25,974 bases of DNA from Hypsibius dujardini (taxonomy: Eukaryota; Tardigrada; Eutardigrada; Parachela; Hypsibiidae). Below are positions 1-8,659 of this stretch, piece after piece. Position 1 is the stretch's first letter. Every line of letters begins with the position of its first letter. The stretch lies in contig LRSR01002635.1 in assembly GCA_001579985.1 (NCBI GenBank), forward strand, positions 1 through 25,974. The letters are read 5' to 3'. The translations under genes were made by a program, and so were the position numbers. Under the pieces are notes generated by a model. The model worked only from the letters and a program-made list of their open reading frames with translations, was not told where the DNA came from and made no database searches.

Positions 1-2
1 AC

Positions 3-1428
3 TACAAGTTCGCTGAGGCTGCCTATAATAATGTCAAAGAAAACCGAGTAAGTCGTAAGCGGCAGGCATATACAAAGACACCGACAGAGACGCAGCCAGA
101 GACACGGGCAAAAACCCAAGCACAGATACAGACAAAGTCACAGACACAGACACAGACACAGACACAGACACAGACACAGACACAGACACAGACACAGACA
201 CAGACACAAACACAGGCATATACAAAGACACAGACAGAGACGCAGCCAGAGATACAGGCACAAGCACAGATACAGACACAGGCGAATACACAAACGGAGG
301 CAGACATACACCGATAAAGACGTAGTCAGAGTCATCTGGGCCAGTACTTTTCGTGTTAAAACACTTTTTCTTCTATTAGTCGGCTTTTTGGGAGGGTCTT
401 CAAGTCTTCATGGACGAGTTCAGCGAAAATGGACGGCGTTTCGTGGGGATCGCAGATACGTTCACGGGTAAATTTTTAACCGAAACGGTGTACACGATGT
501 GTACACGTGTACACTGCAAAAATTTTCATTGAATCAAATCACCCATTCTGCTGTATAGGTTACGTCCTGAACAACTGTGCCTGGTGCGGAGCGCAGAAGG
601 ACGACAGCCGGTCCTCCACTTGCAACGACGGCTGTACCAACTGCACTTTCAAGTGGGCACCCAACTGCACCGAGCATAGCTTCTGGGCAGCAGCGTCCAG
701 ACAGGTAATGTTATTACTATAACTCGTATTCCTGGACATTAGGAAGCACTTGTAGTAACTGTTTTTTGTCCGTGTAGTATGCCAAAAATGCAACCGGGAG
801 AGTGACCCTCTTCCTCAACGCTGCCCGGCCATCCGTCTACAACAAATACGGGTTCGCTTGCCAATATGCGCATACTGCACATTTCTCAGTTCACCAGACA
901 ATACAACGGAAGTACTGTAGATGCTCATTTTTTGGCATGTTTAGACTCTTCACCACACACGAACTTCCGGAGCTGTATTGGCCGAAGAACTCCCACGTAG
1001 ACGTCCGACTAGTGCTGCCCACATTGGGTATCGTGCCAACGTGAGTGCGAGGCACGAAGAGACCGTACCGAGTATGCCATAGGCATACTCACAGCTCCTT
1101 ATGCGATAGGCATGCCATAGGCATCTCACAGCTCAGACGTTTGTCTGACAGGTCAGACAAACATCTGAGCTGTGAGATGCCTACACTTTGGTGAACTACT
1201 CAGACATTCAGACATGCGTTGCTACATACACCCAGCATTGCTGCACAGGCAGGCAAACTATACAGAGTAGAGGGACACATAGAAATATATGTTATATACA
1301 ACGTACACAAGCCCAGCTCGGGCTGCGCCCTCGCTTGGTGAGTAGTTTACACTCACAGTCCCAAGTTTAATTATTCATCACGGTTGGTTTGTCTGTCTGA
1401 TTGTGTGTATGTTTACTCTGTCTGTTTG

Positions 1429-1463
<35 letters not shown>

Positions 1464-2200
1464 TTCTATGTCTCTATGTCTCTATGTCTGTCTGTCTGTC
1501 TCTATGTCTATCTCTATGTCTCTATGTCTGTCTGTCTGTCTATCTGTCTCAGAGAACGGGACGCGTCTAGAAGCTTAAGATATGAAGACATGTAGACACT
1601 TTTCAATGCCTGATACTTCGCTAGGTCCGTAGCTTTATGATTTCTTTTGCTGTAGTGATTTGTGATCGTGCTTTTTTTTCCAGAGAAAAGTGCGAAACGG
1701 GAAGCCTTCTGGAACTACGAACCTTGATCGAGAGCAAAAATCTCACTATGACTTGTAAGTCATTTATATGTACTATGTAGATGAAACGGCGGTATTACGG
1801 GTTGAACCTTGGTGGACCGAAACTGGAAAGGAATTGAAACTGAAATTTACAGGTACCCATTATCCTCTGGATGTGAGGCACTTCAAGTGCGCGGACGATT
1901 CGGAAGCGATGGAGTGCCGGTTTTACTACGATCCAGAGTGTTTGATGACCGTCGAACGGTAAGCGTGCCGCGTGCCACGTTAGTGATTCGAGCTACCGTA
2001 GATAGTAAAGCAAATATTTTTACCACACGAAATGAACGAACTGACGAAAATTTTGTTCTCAAACTTTCAGAGGCCAGGAAGCCAAGTGTGCCTATCGGAG
2101 TTCGGGGAGCCAGACCACCTGCGTCACGGCCCTTCTCTACTCGGTTCTGGTGTTCGTCTTTGTAGTCAACGTCTACTTCATGACCAATCTGGTCAGATAG
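3..2200 (+). CDS. ADP-ribosyl cyclase / CD38-family ectoenzyme, 5'-truncated by window edge
   Basis: Exons 3-47, 380-467, 559-704, 778-851, 945-1040, 1684-1754, 1853-1958, 2071-2200. All phases join and give 251 residues plus TAG. The family makes cyclic ADP-ribose from NAD for calcium signalling. Seen against recalled human CD38: SAFWEG aligns with LLWSRI (W125), DTFTGYVLNNCAWCG with DTLLGYLADDLTWCG, EHSFW with SVFW (W189), and VYNKYGLFTTHELPEL with IFDKNSTFGSVEVHNL, so the catalytic Glu (E226) is kept. The stretch W125 to the ED/AD pair is the same length in both, but CD38 E146 is Ala here. At least 13 Cys fit a disulfide-rich ectodomain. The C-terminus has a hydrophobic segment (YSVLVFVFVVNVYFM), which could be a membrane or GPI-anchor signal; CD38 instead has an N-terminal anchor. 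The N-terminus is missing. The 852-944 intron (93 nt, open, GTTCGC donor) is inferred mainly from the alignment. Family call strong; subtype unknown. Confidence 0.86.
64..280. repeat. Hexamer (GACACA)n microsatellite flanked by a ~67-bp direct duplication
   Basis: A nearly pure CAGACA array occupies about 138-208. The block at 64-134 (AGGCATATACAAAGACAC...) recurs at 214-280 with a few differences, so the array sits between two copies of a longer unit. It lies in the cyclase intron 48-379. All three reading frames are open across much of it because of the 6-bp period; this is not coding evidence. Confidence 0.85.
1119..1182. repeat. Near-perfect 31-bp inverted repeat with 2-nt loop
   Basis: Left arm 1119-1149 and right arm 1152-1182 are reverse complements except for one C/T difference, separated by AG. 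Upstream, 1066-1118 carries related partial copies of the ATAGGCAT/CTCACAGCTC motif. It lies in the 643-bp cyclase intron 1041-1683, so the transcript would contain a long hairpin. Confidence 0.85.
1428..1546. repeat. TCTG / TCTATG microsatellite
   Basis: Tandem TGTC tetramers mixed with CTATGT units inside cyclase intron 1041-1683. Several frames stay open through it only because of the repeat period. Confidence 0.85.
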
Positions 2201-2712
2201 CACGAGGAATCGGCTAATTCTACATTTTTCGCGCTCACCAACCATGTTCTTTCATGAAATACCATATACGTAACAATCTTTTGGTGTACGTTCAATATGA
2301 AGACCCATTTTACTCTCCTACCGGAGTGTCAGTAGCATTACCAGTACTGTGGTGCTTCGAAGCTGTATTAAAATTGGCACTTTTGTAAAATTGTACTTTT
2401 ATTGGCACTTTTCCATTCGAAATTCGTGTTAAAATCGATTCGCATCAGCCGAATATTTTTCAGGGCTCAGGCGGCGGAGCTATGGATCAATTTAGGTCAT
2501 GTGCCTTAGCAATTCTAGTCCTCTTTGAGGAATGCGCATAGCTCCGCCCTGTGGTCTCCGAAGAATATTTCACTGAAGCTAATCAATTATAAATAAATTT
2601 TAAATGCTGAACTGTCAAGAGAAAAATAATTTATGTCACTGCATAAGACGAGACTGGCTTTACAGGCGCTTCTACTGATTATTATTAGAATCATAAAGGC
2701 GGCAACTATATA

Positions 2713-3030
2713 CACACGTGGCGAAAACCTCAGGCCGACCAAATTAAAGCCAACTTTTGATTGGCAAAATGGGGTAGTCCGAGTTTGAGCCAATTTTGGC
2801 CAAGGCGTACAGCTCTTTCTCAAATGGCTTGATTCATTGATTTAACACCAGATCGCCAAAATAATTCGAAGTCAATCAATTAATTGACTGTGTAAGACTG
2901 CGTGGTCAGCTGTGGTAAAAAACAGCTGCAAGCATTGGCCAATATGGCTCAAACTCCGACCACCCTATTCGCTGGGCGCCGGTAAAAATTTGGCTTTGAT
3001 TCCGTCGGCCTGGAGTTTTTGCCACGTGTG
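2713..3030. mobile_element. MITE-like foldback element, TA-flanked, ~100-bp inverted arms
   Basis: The ends are CACACGTGGC and its reverse complement GCCACGTGTG, each flanked by TA (2711-2712 and 3031-3032). The arms remain similar for about 100 bp (AGGCCGAC, TCAAAGCC, GGAGTTTGAGCC motifs on both sides). About 318 bp with no coding capacity. TA flanks and long inverted ends suggest a Tc1/mariner-type non-autonomous element (inference). Confidence 0.75.
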
Positions 3031-3085
3031 TATGAATACAACAGAAGGTCTAGCTCCTCGTACCGGAAATGGAAAACAATACTAA

Positions 3086-3471
3086 ACCTTTGGCCAGAAA
3101 AATCGGGACGCTCGATTTGTCAAGGGGCAATTTGTAATCACAAGGCTGCATACTGTACAGAAAAAGTACTTTGATTTGAGGCGGCCACAAGATTACACTG
3201 CGCATTTGCGCATTTGCGCATCATAAAATTAAAAAATTGCTTTGTTTCACGGTTTACGTCTTGCCATTCTTTCCGATGAATTAAATACTCCTGTCAGCAG
3301 AGTGAAAGCTGTGGTGCAAAATGCACAGTCTGTGTTGCGCAAATGCGCAGTGTAATCTTGTGGCCAACTATTTCCGCCTCAAACCAAAGCACTTTTTTAT
3401 ATAGTCTGCAGCCTTGCGGTTACAAATTGCCTCTTGACAAATCGAGCGTCCCAATATTTCTGACCAAAGGT
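3086..3471. mobile_element. Foldback element with ~125-bp inverted arms
   Basis: Left end ACCTTTGGCCAGAAA pairs with right end TTTCTGACCAAAGGT. Inward, GGGACGCTCGATTTGTCAAG, GCAATTTGTAA, AAGGCTGCA, TTTGAGGCGG and CACAAGATTACACTGCGCAT are matched in opposite orientation, so most of the 386 bp folds on itself. No transposase seen. The target duplication is not certain; TA a few bases outside each end is possible. Confidence 0.75.
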
Positions 3472-3583
3472 GTATGTATACAATGCACAATTGCTTACAG
3501 AATTTCTTCCTGTATCAAACACAGTCGGAAGATGTTGTAATCTGCAAAAATCAAAGAATTAAACAGACATGAAACACAAGAGA

Positions 3584-3919
3584 GACCTTTAAGCAGTCGG
3601 CGTAAGCTTAACGTAAGCGTAAACTTAAGGACACGGACCAATAGAAATGGGGCAGGGGGTGTGGCCTCTCTTACGGTTAATTTCTTACGCTACTGCCTGA
3701 CATAAGGGGCAATGGGCCTTAAGTTTCGCCGTAAGAACGGAGTAAGAAAATTTCAGAATTCGCCCTTGCCAAATTGAATTGAATTCCTTGAAATTTTCTG
3801 CTCCTGCGCCTTACGCCCATATTCTTACGCCGAGTGCTTAAACATCCAGTCGTAAGCGTAAAATTAGCGGGCCTTACGCCTACGTTTACGTTACGTTTAC
3901 GCCGGTTTGCTTAAACGTC
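3584..3919. mobile_element. Foldback element with CGTAAG-rich inverted ends
   Basis: Left end GACCTTTAAGCAGTCGGCGTAA matches the reverse complement of the right end (GACGTTTAAGCAAACCGGCGTAA) over roughly 45 bp. The interior carries many CGTAAG/CTTACG words in both orientations. About 336 bp, non-coding. I saw no clear target-site duplication. Confidence 0.65.
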
Positions 3920-4243
3920 CCTAATAACTAAAACAGCAAGCCTCCCTACAGATTCTGATAACCTATGCTTGTACTCACTTGGGGCAATTTTCAGAGAAGG
4001 ATTTCAAAACGTCTTCAATTTTTTTTCTAAATCAGTTCTGATTTAAAAAATTTATTTCATCATCAAATCTCCGAGAATTTTTTTTGCGAAATTACGAAGT
4101 TACAAAAGCACTGAAATATTCCGTTTTGCTTGATTTTCACTGTGAAAATGATGATTCTTCGAAATGCACTAAATTTCATTATTTTTCACTTTTTATTTTT
4201 ATTTAGGTGGGCGGGGCTAAGCTTACCCAAAAATCGTGGCAGT

Positions 4244-4517
4244 ACGGTACTGTGTTTCCTCGATAGATAGCGACAGCGCACGGTACTGTATTTCCTCGAT
4301 AGATAGCGACAGCGCGCGGATCACGTGACGTAATGGTTGCTCGCTGCACCGTGTACACGTAAAGATAAACACCAGATACACCACCCCAAGAAAGCTGTGT
4401 GTACGACTGCATGGCATGCGAGGTACAGACAGGGCACACGCTAACGAGTAAGGGGGACCAATTTAACGTCACACATCTCGTGCGCTGTCACTATCTATCG
4501 AAGAAATATATTACCGT
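4244..4517. mobile_element. Foldback element with duplicated left terminal block
   Basis: A 36-bp unit (CGGTACTGTGTTTCCTCGAT...) occurs twice in register at 4245-4280 and 4281-4316. The second copy plus the bases after it match the reverse complement of 4465-4517 (CGATAGATAGTGACAGCGCAC). This gives terminal inverted repeats of about 50-60 bp, one side having been tandemly duplicated. No coding content. Confidence 0.6.
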
Positions 4518-4695
4518 TTGTCAATTTACACTAAATTGGCATGGTCTAATTAATACGGACTTTAATTTGAATGGTGAGTCAATCATGTACCGTTTGTCAA
4601 TACACTAAATTGGCATGGTCTAATTAATACGGACTTTAATTGAATGGTGAGTCAATCATGTACCGTTTGTCAATACACTAAATTGGCATGGTCTA
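4512..4695. repeat. ~75-bp tandem repeat, two full copies and one partial
   Basis: Units begin TACCGTTTGTCAAT at 4512 (76 bp), 4588 (73 bp) and 4661 (35 bp, partial). They differ by small indels. The last copy stops 13 bases inside the presumed intron that follows the last supported exon of gene A, so the array lies just downstream of that splice donor. Confidence 0.85.
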
Positions 4696-4708
4696 TTTGG
4701 AATTTTAC

Positions 4709-5152
4709 CTTAACTTGAATGGCGGTGCAGTTCTGACCGACCGCGTTCATCGCGGTGACATTGTAGACCTGCGTGAAGATCCCGCCGTGCGGTGTCTGAG
4801 CAATCTGAATGAAACCGGTGACACTGTCGAGCTGGTAGTATAAAGTCTGCGCTGCCGTGGACGATGCCAGGACCATGGAGAAGCGAGTCGGCGCAACACT
4901 TCCTGACGCCTAGTTAAAAATGTTTCATCAATAGAAAAGTTGTAGAACAACCGGGAACCATTCAGTATTTTGTAAATAAAATAATTACAATGTAATAATT
5001 TTATTTAATAACAACCTATTAATAATTTGTTTAATTAATAAATAAACAATAATGAAAGGTAAATATTAAATAATAATACATATTAATAAATAATAATAAT
5101 AATAATAATAAATACTAATTATTAAATAAATATTAAAGAATAATAAATATTA

Positions 5153-5188
<36 letters not shown>

Positions 5189-5936
5189 AATGATATTAAT
5201 TAATAAATAAATATTAAAGAATGATAAATAGTAAATGATAATATATAACAAAATATAGTAATTTAAAAACAAAACATATTTTCGAGTCATGGATCTAATT
5301 GTTCGCGGAGACAGACCAAGACAGTTGCGATGGTACTGCCGATACTGCTGAGCTGGCACTCCACGTAGACCGGACTGCCCACATCAATGGTACAAGTCGG
5401 TGCTGTAAAAATAACGCCAAAAATCACTTTCAGTCGGACATTTTTGCTTTGAAGACTAACGTCCAAATTGCAATGTACCAGCTTACCGGTGCAGTTGTAG
5501 ATGACCTGTTTGTGAGTAGACAATTTATTTATACAAAACACATGTAAAGTACAAGTACTAGTTAATGATGCATCACTTGCGATTATGTTTTCATACAAAC
5601 AGCAGGAATGAGAATATTTATGAGTACCTTGAAAATAATGGTCGATGTCACACCGGTGGCGTCCTTCGCGATGACCTGGTAGGTCTGGTTGACCACACTC
5701 ACGGGCGGCGGCCGGAGCAGGAGGACGTTTCCGGTGGCCGCATCTATCGAGATGAACTTACGCGTGTCGCCACCGTTGAAGTTGGAGAAGAGCAGAGTCA
5801 AATTGTAACTGATCGGGGTTACGCCACCGATGTACTACAAAAAAACTCATTGCCATGTACGTACTGTATGAGCCTACGTATTGTTTGAGCCTGTATACTG
5901 CATGCTGTATATATATATATGTACTAGATGTATCTA

Positions 5937-5980
<44 letters not shown>

Positions 5981-8397
5981 TATATATATACTATATACTA
6001 TACAGTAACACCCCGTATGTATATACTAGAGCCCTGCGCGGTTAGAAAAAAATGAACCGCGGCCCGCACCGCACCGCCGCAGCCCGCGGGCTGACACCCT
6101 CAAACCGCAAACCGCACCGCCAATTTTAGAACTTACTAAAATTTTCAATACGTAAACAATCGTATTTACGTATTTACATACGTACGTATACGTCATGCAC
6201 GTATTTTCAATATGTAACAAATCAGATGGTTCTATTGCGCCTGCCTCTGGAAAATTGAATGACTGTGGAGAATTGATTGATTGCAATGTCTATTTATGGT
6301 AGGTATCAGAAAAGCGCCAAGTGCGGTTTGCGGCGGATTTGAAAAGTTAAACCGCAATCGCGAAGATGGAAACCGCGGGCTGCGGTGCGGTTTGCAGGGC
6401 TCTAGTATATACATACTATATACTATATATAACCCCGTATTTATATATATAGTAGTAGTATTTATATGTGTATAATATATATATATAACAGTAGTATATA
6501 TATATGTATAGTATATATTATGTATAGTATATGTATATAGCAGTATATATATGTGTATCATATACTATATATATCGCCCCCTTTGTACGTATACGGTATA
6601 TCTACTCTATACTATATGTATCGCCACGTATATACTGTAGAATTCCGATCAACTGCTACTGATTCTTAGACCCCCCAGTAAATTAGTTCCGGCGGTTCGA
6701 AAACCGCGAAGTGCTTCAATCAAGTAATCAATCACCCGATTCTCAGGCAATCAAGCACGTGCAGTCTTGTGGTCTCCTATTTTTGCAATCAATCAGCTCC
6801 GCTCTCTTTTGACTGAGCTGATTGCTCAATAGCACCAATTGATCAGAATTCTACAGTATGTGTATGTGTATGTACTGTATGCTGTATAAGTAGGTTGAAG
6901 GTGCTCTATTTCCAGCAGCATAGACATAGTCGTCTAAGCAAAGAAGGTTCGAAGAAAGCTCCTACTCATCGAAGGTGCTAGCAGGTTCAGATCGCGAAAT
7001 CTTCTACACAGTCGCCATCTGACTTACTGGAATTTTGCCAATCACTGAGTTTTCTGGCAGAAAACACGATGCCACCAGGATCGGCGTACTTAATGTGAAG
7101 GGCGCCAAGACTACTTCTGAAAAATAAGTAAATTTTTACATGAAATAAATATATGGGTACCACTATAGTCCCACCCCTTTCACTATGGTCCCCCTCCCCC
7201 TATACATCCCCTTTGACTATTGCCAGCCCATTTTTGTAAATAATATAACATTTAAAAATCAAGCTAGCTTATGATATTTAAAAAATCTCAGCTCGAAATC
7301 TCAATTTCATAAGGATAATATTACGAACCAATTCTAAGAGGGATTCTTCTCTGTACATCTCTGTTAAAATATATTTGTATCTCTGAACGGTCAAATGTAA
7401 TTGAAGCAAAAATGAATATCATTAAATTTGTAAAATACAAATGCATCGTTATTTGGAGTCATGGAATTGTAAACGAAGCAACTAATAAAAGTTAGAATAT
7501 AAAACAGAAAATATTTCGGTGATTATCATTTCTGTTTTTACTACATTTTTTTACTGCATTTTTCGACTGCATATTGTTTACTGCATATTTTTTTATTATG
7601 CACAGTTGAGAAGTATCTTCATAGGCAAGTGTTACGAGTAATTAAATCAGTGTTAAATTAATACAAGTTGAAAAGAGCGTGTCAATAATAAAACGGAGTG
7701 CGAAAGGGGTGACAATAGTGAAAGAGTATTACCATATCGGTTCATTTCCGAAATATGTATTGTAATTTATATATATATATCTTTATCTTTGTCATAAAGC
7801 AAATAGATTGATTGTAATCTATATAAACATATTTATATTTACATCTTTTAATCCGCTATCTGAAGTTGTGAAATCTCGGTTGCAGTTATGAAATTACCCA
7901 TAAACAGAACGGTACAGACATAGACGGTACAGACGGTACATAGACATACGGGTATAGTAAGCCAGGGTCACACACGACCCATTCAGCGGCAGAAAGCCCG
8001 GCAGACATCCGCAGTAACCGTCGCCGTTCGGGTCCGCCAGACACGAGGAGTTGGCCTGCAGACAGCGAATGCCGATCAGCAGACACGGACAGTCGAGATG
8101 GGACCGTTGGGTTGTGGACCGGCAAAAGTACGCCGGCTGCGCGGACACGGCGAACTGTGGACCATCAGACACGACGGACGGACGTTCCGTCGGGAGTTCG
8201 ATGATGCCGAACTGGTAGCCGGACAGCTGCGGCTGCTGCGGGTAGATGAAGGGCTTGGGAGGACGGTTAGCAGCATTCGTGATAGAGGAGTAGTCGTTAC
8301 GAGCAAAGGGTCGCGAATGCTTACTGCACTGCCCAAGGCGAAGGAGAAAGGAAATAGACAATAGTGACCAGATGTTTGGACATTTTACACCTCGCAT
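4709..8397 (-). CDS. Gene A: secreted protein with EGF-like Cys module and two cadherin-like domains (3' end unresolved)
   Basis: Exons on the - strand: 8397-7950, 7116-7028, 5834-5628, 5505-5487 (19-nt microexon), 5402-5317, 4909-4709; phases 1,0,0,1,0,0 give 350 residues. It starts at the first ATG with a signal-peptide-like segment (WSLLSISFLL). A Cys-rich module follows (CPC..C..C..CGC..C, residues ~107-143), then a domain with FISIDAATGNVLLL and YQVIAKDATG. The second domain has YYQLDSVTGFIQI and YNVTAMNAVG. These resemble cadherin-repeat strands, but the DRE and DxNDN calcium motifs are absent. NxT/S sites suggest glycosylation. It is paralogous to gene B just upstream on the same strand. 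Beyond 4709 the next exon is not identified; unspliced reading would stop at 4670. Probably extracellular or matrix (inference); the cadherin assignment is by motif only. Confidence 0.72.
5083..5185. repeat. AT-rich (TAA)n tract
   Basis: Runs of AATAAT in an almost GC-free stretch (about 4965-5275) inside gene A intron 4910-5316. Low complexity, no coding signal. Confidence 0.85.
5938..5980. repeat. (TAG)n trinucleotide microsatellite
   Basis: About 14 tandem AGT/TAG units in gene A intron 5835-7027, running into TATA-rich sequence on the right. Confidence 0.9.
6027..6404. mobile_element. hAT-type non-autonomous element with exact 8-bp target duplication
   Basis: The termini are TAGAGCCCTGC and GCAGGGCTCTA. 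GC-rich subterminal blocks (AACCGCACCGC, GCAGCCCGCGG) recur on both sides in inverted orientation. The 8 bases before the element (6019-6026) and after it (6405-6412) are both GTATATAC. An 8-bp duplication is characteristic of hAT transposition. The 378-bp element has no transposase. It sits in gene A intron 5835-7027. The flanks are TATA-rich, which lowers the value of the duplication slightly. Confidence 0.82.
6405..6634. repeat. TATA-rich low-complexity tract
   Basis: Long runs of TATATA/GTATAT between the two transposon-like elements in gene A intron 5835-7027. I see nothing coding or structured beyond the simple repeat. Confidence 0.75.
6635..6856. mobile_element. TA-flanked MITE in gene A intron
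   Basis: The ends CTGTAGAATTCCGATCAA and TTGATCAGAATTCTACAG are inverted repeats with one mismatch, and TA flanks both (6633-6634, 6857-6858). 222 bp, no coding potential. TA target preference suggests Tc1/mariner or a related family (inference). Confidence 0.75.
7150..7745. mobile_element. Possible diverged element with CCACCCCTTTC inverted ends
   Basis: The left part (7150-7225) has ATATGGGTACCACTATAGTC and CACCCCTTTC, with repeats of CCCTTT.ACTAT.G. The reverse complement of 7700-7745 reads ATATGGTAATACTCTTTCAC then CACTATTGTCACCCCTTTC. These are similar but gapped inverted ends around about 450 bp of AT-rich DNA in gene A intron 7117-7949. Confidence 0.4.
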
Positions 8398-8659
8398 TTT
8401 TCCGTCCACGCACACCGTAAAATGTCACAGGGAATATCATTGGTAATAGATGGTATAATTGTGACGCCCTTGAACTGAGGCAGACAAGCAAACCGACGGA
8501 CTGTAACGCGTTTACCCCCGGTCAAATAGGTTCACACATAAAGAATTCTTTCAGCATCCTTGATGTTTTTACGGCAACGTCTCGTTTAAGGCATGTATGT
8601 ATTGCTAACTGACCGATGGTAGATAATTGCAGCAAAAAATTGGATGAGATGATGAAAGC

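Larger units (their letters stand above)
2201..4708. other. Convergent intergenic region, repeat-rich, no gene seen
   Basis: It lies between the stop of the cyclase gene (+) and the last supported exon of gene A (-). A possible polyadenylation signal for the cyclase (AATAAA) is at 2592-2597. The rest is dominated by four foldback elements and a tandem repeat, listed separately. No open frame here looks like protein; the frame at 4203-4472 reads through duplicated repeat units. Confidence 0.7.

Noticed and set aside
559-2200. BK-channel beta subunit or TipE-like protein as an alternative for the first gene
   Set aside because: The Cys-rich loop and C-terminal hydrophobic segment suggested it at first, but the ordered matches to CD38 active-site segments are far more specific.
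4203-4472. Minus frame with duplicated AVAIYRGNTVP motif as a possible last exon of gene A
   Set aside because: The duplication is the 36-bp terminal repeat of a foldback element, and the sequence has no counterpart in gene B.
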